IMG/VR virus record: IMGVR_UViG_3300027917_000153
Coordinates: 1-27,678 of that record
Reading direction: 5' to 3' (one strand)
Length of the DNA stretch: 27,678 nt
DNA from: a virus
Shown here: in pieces, positions 15,913 to 22,920 of the stretch
Layout: the number at the start of each line of letters is the position of its first letter
Numbering within the stretch: the stretch's first letter is position 1
Translations under genes and position numbers: made by a program
The notes under the pieces: generated by a model
The model's input: the letters and a program-made list of their open reading frames with translations, nothing else
The model's database searches: none
Told to the model about the DNA's origin: nothing

Positions 15913-17717
15913 CCCTGCCAAATGGGGCCCCTCCATCCACTCATGGGGGTGCCGTCCTTGTCCTCCTTACCCGGGATGAGGATGTCGGGACGCTGAATCC
16001 TCAACATGGAGACAATCCAAGCGTAGAGGAACGAATGGAAGCTGTCGTCTGGGTTACCAGGCGTATGGTCGTATACCAGCATCCGCAGGTTCTCGTTGTA
16101 CTCCGAGTAGATGTTCAAGAAGTCCTGCGCGAAAGGCTCCCTAAACTCCTCCCAGGGCGGGAACTCACACTTCTTGCCTTTGATGGCATCGAAGATGGCG
16201 CTCATCACCTCAGTGCGGTGGAGCTGCCAGCGTTGGAGCTGGTTGTTGTAGCGGATCTTCGTGTTCATCCGGGCCATGTACTGGAACTGGTGCACGCGGT
16301 CCCGGCCAAAGGCGCGCACCAACCGACTGTTCATACCGAAGCCGAACCCGTGATCCGCCCCGATCAGGTTAACGTTGAAGTGCTGACAGATCTCGATGAT
16401 TCTCGCTATCTGCACTTCTGGGTCCGCTTCCTCACCTTGGAAACGGTGCATGAACAGAACGCGAAACTTGGTGTCGATGTATGTGGCGATGGTGAGAATG
16501 GTGTAGGCGTTGTCGCCAGTACCCCAGTCCACCCCAGCAAAGAACGGTTGTGCCAAAGAACGAGGTCTGTACTCCTCGAACTTTGCCATGCTGTACTTAT
16601 CGGGCGTAACGCAGCACTCTCGTATCTGAGAAGACGTCAGAGGGCGTAGGCCCGACTCGAAACTGATCCCCAGGCACTCATTGTAGAAGCGGCTGCGAGA
16701 ATGGTGTTCATAGTCGTACAGCACCTCATACCAGTTTTTGATTTTCCAGGGGACCATCAACTGGGGGATGCGGTAGCTCTCCCACGGCACGCGTATACGA
16801 TCTGGATCTGGCTGGACCATCCAGGCCCATTGGGACCTCGGGCCCTGAGGGTTGATCAACTTCCCGCACTTCTCGCAGATCGGTCCCTTCTTCCCGATAT
16901 TCTTTTCGCCGAGGACGTTCCAGTGATTGCAGCCCTCGCAGGGCACGACCCATTCACCTTGAGTGGAACGATTCGCCCTGTAGTCTTCGATGATGTTGTC
17001 CAGGCTCTTCGGCGTGCCTGCGTAGACGTACCCCTTCCAGCGGTCATGAGCATGAGAGAGGCAGTGCTCGATAACCGGGATGTTGTCCTTGAGAACGTCC
17101 TGAATTTCGTCGATCAGTAGCTTCCACGCTGGGATGCCTCGAGTCCGGTCTGCGTTGAGGTACGCGTAGCGGAGCGTGATCTTGCTGCGGTTGATGAACT
17201 GCTTCTCCAAGATGTTCTGACTGAGCATCTGGGTCGTGAACCGCTTTAGGATGGGACTCGTTTCGATGGCCTCTTTGATGCGGTCGTTGGAAAAAGTCTT
17301 GGTCTGCGTAGCAGACGGACTAACGTAGAGGATACGCATGGACGGGACCAGGCTCATGTAGCAGAGCGCTAGGTTTCCAATCAGCGTGCTCTTCTCTACC
17401 TGTCGACCGCAGCACAGCAGAACTCTCCTAGCCGGGGTGTCATAGGGGCGGTACAGATGCTCCCTACCCACGAAGGAGAAAGGGGAGTAGGCAGCCCCCT
17501 CCCCCGAATCGTTCGGCATGTAGAACACCTTGGAGACGAACTGGGAAGGGGTGACGGCCACCACCTTGGGCACCTTCTCGCGAGCGACCCGTAGAAGTAT
17601 CGGGTCTTCTCGGAGTTGAGGTTCTGGCATCCATCTCTTATCCTCGTACCAAGTGTCGTCCCACTCGTCGTCTTCCAGCGGTAGCTCGGGTTCCAAGGAT
17701 GCTGCTGCAGAAACCAT
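15909..17717 (-). CDS. terL: Terminase large subunit (DNA packaging ATPase-nuclease)
   Basis: 602 aa from the ATG at 17717; a GTG 26 codons upstream (17795) is open but has no ribosome site and runs antisense to a plausible gene. The protein pumps DNA into the prohead and cuts concatemers. ATPase domain: Walker A CCGRQVEKST (102-111, a variant with Gln-Val-Glu before Lys-Ser), Walker B KLLIDE (199-204), coupling motif YAGT (232-235). Between the domains, CEGC (260-263) and CEKC (281-284) form a likely zinc-binding insert. Nuclease domain of RNase H type: GVDWG with D397, GADHG with D455, and PDDSFH with D557/D558 and H561. Length is normal. It follows two unknown genes that may be packaging partners, and has no Lys-Thr-Ala motif. 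Confidence 0.95.
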   Translation of the reverse strand: MVSAAASLEPELPLEDDEWDDTWYEDKRWMPEPQLREDPILLRVAREKVPKVVAVTPSQFVSKVFYMPNDSGEGAAYSPFSFVGREHLYRPYDTPARRVLLCCGRQVEKSTLIGNLALCYMSLVPSMRILYVSPSATQTKTFSNDRIKEAIETSPILKRFTTQMLSQNILEKQFINRSKITLRYAYLNADRTRGIPAWKLLIDEIQDVLKDNIPVIEHCLSHAHDRWKGYVYAGTPKSLDNIIEDYRANRSTQGEWVVPCEGCNHWNVLGEKNIGKKGPICEKCGKLINPQGPRSQWAWMVQPDPDRIRVPWESYRIPQLMVPWKIKNWYEVLYDYEHHSRSRFYNECLGISFESGLRPLTSSQIRECCVTPDKYSMAKFEEYRPRSLAQPFFAGVDWGTGDNAYTILTIATYIDTKFRVLFMHRFQGEEADPEVQIARIIEICQHFNVNLIGADHGFGFGMNSRLVRAFGRDRVHQFQYMARMNTKIRYNNQLQRWQLHRTEVMSAIFDAIKGKKCEFPPWEEFREPFAQDFLNIYSEYNENLRMLVYDHTPGNPDDSFHSFLYAWIVSMLRIQRPDILIPGKEDKDGTPMSGWRGPIWQG

Positions 17718-18072
17718 GATCGAACCTACCGACGATCTAGTAGAGGCGATCAAGAGGACGTGGGCCCTCCTGAACTCCGCTGGGGAGAACTTCACAGGCG
17801 AGTGGCGGCACTGGCAGGTGCCGGGAGGAGACCGCTTCGCGCTTCAAATCGGGGTCCCCCTACTGTCTGGGTACAAGAGCGCCATCAATCGGTTGATCAA
17901 AGGGTGCCTCCGCTCCTGTCACTTCAAAGCGCTGGATTTCAGATACTATCCAAACCGTCTGGAGTTCACGGTTATCCCCGCGCCTATCCCAGACAAGCCT
18001 CGTCCAAAGTCAGAAGGAACTTGTCCAGATACGCCAGCGGGTCCAGCAGGTGGTCGTACCCCTGAGCCTTGA
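17716..18072 (+). CDS. Small protein on the opposite strand, unknown function
   Basis: 118 aa from the ATG at 17716. Amino acid make-up looks like a real globular protein up to about residue 90 (EAIKRTWALLNSAGENFTGEW, GGDRFALQIGVPLLSGYKSA, then FKALDFRYYPNRLEFTVIPAPIPD), and it fills a 266-base gap between TerL and the upstream minus-strand gene that otherwise has no gene. The last 29 codons run antisense to the 3' end of the 152-aa gene and look like low-value coding. Its start codon overlaps the TerL start codon head to head (CATG at 17715-17718). No strong ribosome site is present. I do not recognise it. It could also be antisense noise. Confidence 0.55.
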   Translation: MIEPTDDLVEAIKRTWALLNSAGENFTGEWRHWQVPGGDRFALQIGVPLLSGYKSAINRLIKGCLRSCHFKALDFRYYPNRLEFTVIPAPIPDKPRPKSEGTCPDTPAGPAGGRTPEP

Positions 18073-18442
18073 ACCACCAGGAGGCAAGCTCCTCGGTGTA
18101 CTTGGCCATGAGACGCGGAGGTCCTGCCTCGAAGTACTCCTGCGCACAACTGTCTAGAACCGACGGAAAAGTGTGGAGCCACCAGTCTCGGTACTTGTAG
18201 GCGTCAGCCTCTGAGATACCGGTGGGCAAGAAGAAGTGAACGATCAGGTCCCTGTCCTTCATGCTGAACTCAGCCCTGAAGCTCTTGTAGTTCTTGACTG
18301 TGAACTCCATGGGCTTGGGCGCTATCGGGTCCCCATCTGCCAGGAACGCGTCCCTAACATCCCCCTGGCTAGAGCCCTCCCCTACCTCCCTTACCTTGAC
18401 GGACCGTTCATTCGACGTTGTGGTCAGCGATTGGTTGGACAT
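17984..18442 (-). CDS. Unknown protein upstream of the terminase
   Basis: 152 aa. After a Ser/Thr-rich N-terminus it has FTVKNYKSFRAEFSMKDRDL, a VHFFLPTGISEADAYKYRDWW segment and a helical C-terminal half with several Trp and Tyr (ELASWWFKAQGYDHLLDPLAYLDKFLL). GGGAGG lies 10 bases before the ATG. The start overlaps the end of the 307-aa gene by 35 bases, suggesting coupled translation. Position directly upstream of TerL makes a packaging accessory or small terminase role possible, but there is no helix-turn-helix and the family is not recognised. Confidence 0.8.
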   Translation of the reverse strand: MSNQSLTTTSNERSVKVREVGEGSSQGDVRDAFLADGDPIAPKPMEFTVKNYKSFRAEFSMKDRDLIVHFFLPTGISEADAYKYRDWWLHTFPSVLDSCAQEYFEAGPPRLMAKYTEELASWWFKAQGYDHLLDPLAYLDKFLLTLDEACLG

Positions 18443-19331
18443 CTACCGTGTGCCTCCCGTCTGTGAGCTCGTGAATGTATGGCACCTGCCGCTGGTCGTT
18501 GTCGAGCATCAGGTTCATCAGATTGCGCTGCAGATCCTCACTAGGGGCCCCAATAGACTCTAGCAACTCATTCACGTTCTTGGCCGAGGTAGTGAAATCC
18601 AGCGCCTGCCTAGAGGCCATGGGCCCTTGATCCAGCCCCGCCTCCGCCGACCGAATGATGAACGTGTCCCGGACGCGTGCGAGCAGAGAAGGCAGGTCTA
18701 TGGGGTCTGGCATGTGGTTATGCCGAATCTGGTTCATCACGCTGGCGAATGAAGAGACTTGGGAGCTCGCGGCTACGAACCTAGGGTCGTCGTAGGCTGC
18801 CCGCTTCATAGCCTTGTGGCGCATGACGCTGATCAAATCGTCCCCATCCATCAGCATGGAGTCCACGCGCATCTGCAGAAGAACCCGTAGCTCAGATCGA
18901 TCCACCAGCTCCAGATTCCAGAAGTAGAAGTAGTACCTCTTGAGCTCCTTCTCCGTGAGGGTGATTCCCATTCCCTTCAAACGGTGAAGAACGTAGCTGG
19001 TGGGGTCCTCACAGATCGTCATGGACTCTAGTAGCTCTTTGGCCCGTGGCTTTTTCAGGAGAGCAACCGCTGCCTTCATCGCCGCATCTGGGTGGAAGAT
19101 GTTGTACAGCCCTTCGCTAACGAGAAAGCGGAAGGTGGGAGAGTGCCTCTTGTCGTAGGGTCGAAAAATGGGCGGCTTACGGATACGGTTCTGCAACTTC
19201 TGAACTGGTATGTCCCCGGGGTAGTCGAGCTGATGCTCCCGCAGGATGAGCTGAATGTCCCGCAGGGAATAGCCGTCAGGATGAACTAGCAAGTACTTCA
19301 AGTAGTACTCACACGGAGTCCTCCGAATCAT
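18408..19331 (-). CDS. Helical protein of the packaging block, function unknown
   Basis: 307 aa. The N-terminus (YYLKYLLVHPDGYSLRDIQLILREHQLDYPG) has the look of a winged-helix or helical DNA-binding fold, and the middle is helical with FWNLELVDRSELRVLLQMRVDSML. The C-terminal third (ASRQALDFTTSAKNVNELLESIGAP) is also helical. No family recognised. Only a weak ribosome site precedes the ATG at 19331. It starts the minus-strand block that leads to TerL, just beyond the plus-strand island, so it may be transcribed from a promoter in that island; a TTGACT with a poor -10 lies there but is not convincing. A small terminase or packaging-associated DNA-binding protein is one guess. Confidence 0.8.
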   Translation of the reverse strand: MIRRTPCEYYLKYLLVHPDGYSLRDIQLILREHQLDYPGDIPVQKLQNRIRKPPIFRPYDKRHSPTFRFLVSEGLYNIFHPDAAMKAAVALLKKPRAKELLESMTICEDPTSYVLHRLKGMGITLTEKELKRYYFYFWNLELVDRSELRVLLQMRVDSMLMDGDDLISVMRHKAMKRAAYDDPRFVAASSQVSSFASVMNQIRHNHMPDPIDLPSLLARVRDTFIIRSAEAGLDQGPMASRQALDFTTSAKNVNELLESIGAPSEDLQRNLMNLMLDNDQRQVPYIHELTDGRHTVDVQPIADHNVE

Positions 19332-19446
19332 AGGCCGAGAATGATCGAGACAACCTATTCAGTCAAGATCAAGTGAGCAGAACTGAGGTAGACCTCGGTG
19401 GCCTTTGAATGCAATTAGGGGGTCTGGTTCTGGCATAACAGTAGTA

Positions 19447-19727
19447 GAGAAGGTGTACTGCTGCGCCTTTTCACGCTTCGGCCCGACGACTAGTACCCAC
19501 CTGCGGGGTGGCGAAACGCAAGGGGAAGCTCCCAGCAGAGGCGGCCCCGCCACAGAGGGCAGCGGGGTAGGTCGACGCCTCGTACGCTACGGCGTGAAGT
19601 CAAACACTGGCTGGGGGAGCCAGACAAAGCAATCGGCCATCCCCCACTGTACTTGCGGGCTCGGGGCTCAGCTCGCGATCTCTACGGCAGACCTGCAGCT
19701 GACCGTAGGACGAACTAAGAGAGCCCC
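19447..19727 (+). ncRNA. Candidate structured RNA with two possible pseudoknots, upstream of the 68-aa gene
   Basis: The 427 bases from 19332 to 19758 hold no convincing gene. On the plus strand this part can fold into a series of hairpins: a 9-bp stem (19447-19455/19464-19472), a 5-bp stem (19497-19501/19507-19511), a 6-bp stem CCCCGC/GCGGGG (19545-19550/19562-19567), ACGCC/GGCGT (19575-19579/19591-19595), CTGGCT/AGCCAG (19607-19612/19618-19623), a 7-bp stem (19655-19661/19670-19676) and CTACGG/CCGTAG (19682-19687/19703-19708). Two hairpin loops match downstream single strands: GGGGG (19613-19617) with CCCCC (19641-19645), and GGGGCTC (19663-19669) with GAGCCCC (19721-19727). Several stems use G-T pairs, which favour the plus strand. 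It could be a stand-alone RNA or a leader acting on the small gene 30 bases downstream. It does not match tmRNA, RNase P or tRNA. Confidence 0.5.
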
Positions 19728-19758
19728 AACTTTACCGCCTTTGAGAAAGGGAAACACA

Positions 19759-19965
19759 ATGCCGATGAAGCGTGAGATCGATATGGAGGAGTTCCGTTCG
19801 ATGGCTCGGTGGCAGAAGCCGCTGAAGCCGGTCGAGGAGGTCGCAGCTGCCGTGAAAGACGGCAGTAAGCTGGTGCTCGAAGAGAGCACCTTCTCCGACC
19901 CTGGCGGAGACTACTCTGCCGTGTACCTGGATGGGGAGAACGTGCTCTACATCCCCGGGTACTAG
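19759..19965 (+). CDS. Small acidic protein, unknown
   Basis: 68 aa from the ATG at 19759, supported by AAAGG 8 bases upstream; an in-frame ATG two codons later is also possible. The frame stays open far upstream, but that region looks non-coding and structured. The protein has a helix (REIDMEEFRSMARW), then KPVEEVAAAVKDGSKLVLEE and a beta-like end (YSAVYLDGENVLYIPGY). No family recognised. It follows the putative structured RNA by about 30 bases and is followed by two GNRA-loop hairpins. Orientation against its large neighbours suggests separate, possibly early or regulatory, expression (inference). Confidence 0.75.
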   Translation: MPMKREIDMEEFRSMARWQKPLKPVEEVAAAVKDGSKLVLEESTFSDPGGDYSAVYLDGENVLYIPGY

Positions 19966-19973
19966 TGATGACG

Positions 19974-20012
19974 GGCGCTCCGCAAGGGGCGCCAGAGGGC
20001 CGAAAGGCCCTC
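19974..20012 (+). other. Two tandem hairpins with GNRA tetraloops
   Basis: Right after the stop of the 68-aa gene: an 8-bp stem with a GCAA loop (19974-19981/19986-19993, one G-T pair) and a 7-bp stem GAGGGCC/GGCCCTC with a GAAA loop (19995-20001/20006-20012), separated by one base. The G-T pair and the GNRA loops make sense only on the plus strand. There is no T tract, so they may protect the mRNA 3' end or serve as a weak terminator or processing site. Confidence 0.65.
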
Positions 20013-20074
20013 CTTCACTAGCTACAAATTCCGACCCTACACGGCATAACAACTGTGGAGGAAGGAGAGAAGAA

Positions 20075-20209
20075 ATGAACCCGTCCGAGGAAGAGGTCAA
20101 CAGGGGTAAGAAGCTCGAGGCCGCCAAGAAGCAGGCTCGATCGCAGCTGGGGAGACGGTGGTCCCCTCGGCGCGAGAAGCGCCTGGTAACCAAGCTCCTG
20201 GGGCGATGA
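20075..20209 (+). CDS. Very small basic protein, unknown
   Basis: 44 aa from the ATG at 20075, supported by AAGGAG 9 bases upstream, the best ribosome site in the island. It is strongly basic (NRGKKLEAAKKQARSQLGRR, then PRREKRLVTKLLGR) and helical, so it may bind nucleic acid or an acidic protein. No family recognised. Its stop codon lies inside a GCAA-loop hairpin and is followed by a strong terminator. The good ribosome site plus terminator support a real gene despite the short length. Confidence 0.7.
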   Translation: MNPSEEEVNRGKKLEAAKKQARSQLGRRWSPRREKRLVTKLLGR

Positions 20210-20246
20210 GCTGACGCAAGTCAGCTCTAGGGGCCTTCGGGCCCCT
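20208..20246 (+). terminator. GCAA hairpin plus UUCG-loop intrinsic terminator
   Basis: An 8-bp stem (20208-20215/20220-20227) with a GCAA loop starts inside the stop codon of the 44-aa gene. One base later, AGGGGCC/GGCCCCT (20229-20235/20240-20246) closes a TTCG loop followed by TT (20247-20248). The second is a typical plus-strand terminator with a short T tract, and its stem could also stop minus-strand transcripts coming from the 885-aa gene, which ends 17 bases away. Confidence 0.8.
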
Positions 20247-20262
20247 TTCGCTAGCTAGGAAT

Positions 20263-22920
20263 TTACGCTCCCTGGAACGCTAGAATCTTCAGGCCCTCGA
20301 TCGTCTCTTCGGTAGAACGAATCGCACGCTCCAAAGAAGACTGAGGGATATTCTGCAGGCCCAGACGTGCAGCAAGAAGGAGCTCACAAAGCTTGCTCTG
20401 CGCGTCCTCGATGTCCGGCAGGTAGCTCACGAACGTCAGGATGTTCTCGGGGTTGATGAAGCCCAAGCTGAGAACCGTGTCGACGATCGAGGGGTCGGGG
20501 AAGTTGGCCGCCTCCTTGAGCATGTGCGGAGTCTTGAGCTGTGGGAACCGAGACAAGAAGGCTTCCGCCTTTGCGCTTGCCTCCTTCTGCAGCTCGCTCT
20601 TGAGCCCGATGGCTCGACCCGTCTTGATGCTAATCGGAGCGTCCGAGTAGGCCGCGTGCGCCAGCTTCTCAGCCCCATAACCCTGGTGGGTTCCCAGGCC
20701 GCTCAGCAGGAACATCGCGTCGTCTACGTCGAGATCTTGCTTCTGGTCTCGAGCAAGCTTCTCGACCGGCACTCCGGAGAACGAGAAGAGTTGCCCGTCG
20801 GAGCGGACCACGACGTGGCTCTCTTTCTCCTCCATCTCCTCTGGCGTCTCGGTCTCGACTGCAGCCTCCCCACCCACGAGACCTACGGCCTGGGAGTTAG
20901 TAAGCGGCAGCCAGGACCAGCCTTCGGGAACCAGGACGCGGCCATCCGGCGTCGACATCACGGTCTTGATGTTTGGCTGGAGGCTGACCTCTACCGGAGT
21001 TCCGTCGAAGGTCTCACCGTTGAAGACGCCAGGCTCTCCGGGCATCGAGAAGGAGCCTCCGAGCTCGAAGGGGATGGTCATCTGAACCTTCCCCTCGGCA
21101 TCCACGGTGTAGAAGGCACCATGGCCACCCACCTTGCCGCTGGGGAGGTTTCCACCTGCGCCGGCAGGCTCGCCCAGGATATCTGCCTGGACTGCGCTCA
21201 CCGTGCCGTTGGTGAAGAGCTGCAGTGGCAGTGGCTTCCCGTCCGTATCCAGGAGGTTCGGTACTACGAAGCCTACGTGCTCCCGCCCGAGCTCGTCTCG
21301 CACCTTGTAGAGTCCGAAGTCCGAGATGGGACGGAGGTCCGTCTTGGTGTCGCCGCCCTCGGCCGTGGCATCCTCCGCCAGAGTCACCGCTCCGTTCATG
21401 TCGACGTCAGCAGCGATCTTCACCCCGAACCGCTCGACCACCTCACCACGACTGATGAGGGCGCTCTTGGGATCCCAGAGCAGATGGCTCGCCTCCTTGA
21501 CGATGTAGCCACCCGGAACGTGTTGGATCTGCACAACCGTGGGGCGCACGAGCCCCTCCCAGGACGCCTCCTTCAGAAGAGGGGCAGGCTCCGCGTCTAC
21601 GATCCTGAAAGCCGCGTCGAAGATGGTCTCTCGGTTCGCGTAGATGTCAGCAGCGCACTTCTCTACCTCTAGACAGAAGTTCGCATGATCCGTACGGTTG
21701 ATAGTCGGCAGGATGGCCTGAAGGATGGAGGCGGTCTTCTTTTCGGCCATCGCCTTGTCTACATAGGCATTCCTGGCCAGCTCTTTTTGCCTGAGCTCAC
21801 GGATCTTACCGCTACCCGGAGCGAGGACATTCCGAATGTCGAACGCACTCTTCTCTTCCTCCGGACCGATGTTGGGGTGCGGGCGGCCCCACTTCTTCTC
21901 GTCCCACTCCACACCAGGACCACCATAGTCCTTCTGCATAGCACTCTCGAACGCGAGGTTGTGCTCAAGAGCATCCGGCGGAGAGTACGATGCAACATCA
22001 GCAGCATGCGTGGGGTCTAGCTGGTACTGCTCCGTAAGAGCCTCCACAACCCCCGGTGCGTGGCTGTATGCGGCGGGCTTCGGCTTGGGGGAGAACCAAC
22101 CCGCCTCCTTACGAGCCTCTTCATCCTCTGATGTAGCAAGCAGCACCTTGGACCCCCAGTGCTTTTTCGCCGCATTCATCTGTGAGAGAAAATCGTCTCC
22201 GCCCTTGTAGAAGTCGGACAGAACATCCTTGTGTATAGATACGACGTCGCCGTTTGGCAGCTTGTGGTGGGCGAAGTCCTCGTGCTTCATCCCACTGGGA
22301 CCCCCTGTTAGTACTACGGTAGCCGCTTCCTTAGCCTTCTCGTCCTTCTCCACGTACTCCTCGAGCGCGGAGCCCATCTTCCCGATGCCCATACCGCCGC
22401 CGGCGTTGAACGCCATGCCACCACCACCGAACCCGTAGTTCTGACGGTACGGGGGATAGAGCTGCCCGATCATCGACTGATCGCCAGGAGTGCGGCTGGT
22501 AACGTCGAAGGCCTGTGGGCGGAAGATGGCCTGGCGCAGCCGGTTCTCCGTCAACGGCAGCACCCTAGAGCTGTCGGTGACCAGGAGATCGAAGGGGCTG
22601 AGCTTCGACTGCTTGATCACGAACGGGATGCGAACAGTGCGAACGCCCGTTGCCTCGAGCGCTTGAGGGTCCGTCTCGTTGGGCGCCTCAGTCTGGTTCT
22701 GGATCTCGATGTGCCCAATACCGTACCCCTGCTCGGCATCGACCTTCTGCATCTCTACATGGGGCTGGAAGTCAGAGATGTAGGGGACCTGCTTGTACAG
22801 CTCCTGCAGGATCTCCTGCGGCCACTGGTTGGGGTCCTCGGGAAGGTCCACCTCGCCGGCAGTCTTCTCCAAGGCCTCGAGAACTTCTGGTTCGAAGAAG
22901 AGCGGCTCGGTCATGGTCAT
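20263..22920 (-). CDS. Large probable virion protein with many Lys-x-Ala motifs, function unknown
   Basis: 885 aa. The N-terminal 170 residues include IGHIEIQNQTEAP, VRTVRIPFVIKQSKLSPFDLLV, PLTENRLRQAIFRPQAFD and a Gly-rich segment (FGGGGMAFNAGGGMGIG, about 160-175). A middle part (about 180-390) is charged and helical. A beta-rich region (about 480-690: DFGLYKVRDELGREHVGFVV, FYTVDAEGKVQMTIPFELGG) follows, then a helical end. Lys-Thr-Ala occurs twice (LEKTAGE, KKTASIL) and related KEA, KLA and KIA tripeptides many times. The ATG at 22920 overlaps the upstream stop as ATGA; a Met two codons later is possible. It lies after the baseplate spike genes, so a tail or baseplate role is likely, but the shared motif also ties it to the head proteins. 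No family recognised. Confidence 0.85.
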   Translation of the reverse strand: MTMTEPLFFEPEVLEALEKTAGEVDLPEDPNQWPQEILQELYKQVPYISDFQPHVEMQKVDAEQGYGIGHIEIQNQTEAPNETDPQALEATGVRTVRIPFVIKQSKLSPFDLLVTDSSRVLPLTENRLRQAIFRPQAFDVTSRTPGDQSMIGQLYPPYRQNYGFGGGGMAFNAGGGMGIGKMGSALEEYVEKDEKAKEAATVVLTGGPSGMKHEDFAHHKLPNGDVVSIHKDVLSDFYKGGDDFLSQMNAAKKHWGSKVLLATSEDEEARKEAGWFSPKPKPAAYSHAPGVVEALTEQYQLDPTHAADVASYSPPDALEHNLAFESAMQKDYGGPGVEWDEKKWGRPHPNIGPEEEKSAFDIRNVLAPGSGKIRELRQKELARNAYVDKAMAEKKTASILQAILPTINRTDHANFCLEVEKCAADIYANRETIFDAAFRIVDAEPAPLLKEASWEGLVRPTVVQIQHVPGGYIVKEASHLLWDPKSALISRGEVVERFGVKIAADVDMNGAVTLAEDATAEGGDTKTDLRPISDFGLYKVRDELGREHVGFVVPNLLDTDGKPLPLQLFTNGTVSAVQADILGEPAGAGGNLPSGKVGGHGAFYTVDAEGKVQMTIPFELGGSFSMPGEPGVFNGETFDGTPVEVSLQPNIKTVMSTPDGRVLVPEGWSWLPLTNSQAVGLVGGEAAVETETPEEMEEKESHVVVRSDGQLFSFSGVPVEKLARDQKQDLDVDDAMFLLSGLGTHQGYGAEKLAHAAYSDAPISIKTGRAIGLKSELQKEASAKAEAFLSRFPQLKTPHMLKEAANFPDPSIVDTVLSLGFINPENILTFVSYLPDIEDAQSKLCELLLAARLGLQNIPQSSLERAIRSTEETIEGLKILAFQGA

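Noticed and set aside
17718-17795. TerL start at GTG 17795
   Set aside because: No ribosome site, and the 26 extra residues have no terminase similarity that I can see; the ATG at 17717 is preferred though not proven.
19340-19380. Minus-strand promoter for the 307-aa gene (TTGACT with CATTCT 17 bases later)
   Set aside because: Only three of six bases match the -10 consensus, and a phage polymerase may not use host-type promoters.
19417-19735. Possible tmRNA in the structured gap (GGGGGTCTGGTTCTGG resembles a tmRNA 5' end, multiple pseudoknots)
   Set aside because: No TTCGA T-loop, no CCA-end acceptor arm and no convincing tag frame ending in Ala-Ala; the acceptor-like pairing GGGGGTCT/AGAGCCCC has a mismatch and competes with a better pseudoknot.
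19405-19758. N-terminal extension of the 68-aa gene (frame open from 19405)
   Set aside because: The upstream residues are low-quality, the DNA is full of hairpins and a good ribosome site precedes the internal ATG at 19759.
20524-21672. Plus-strand open frame (382 codons)
   Set aside because: Antisense to the 885-aa gene, which has coherent motifs; no ribosome site or domain.
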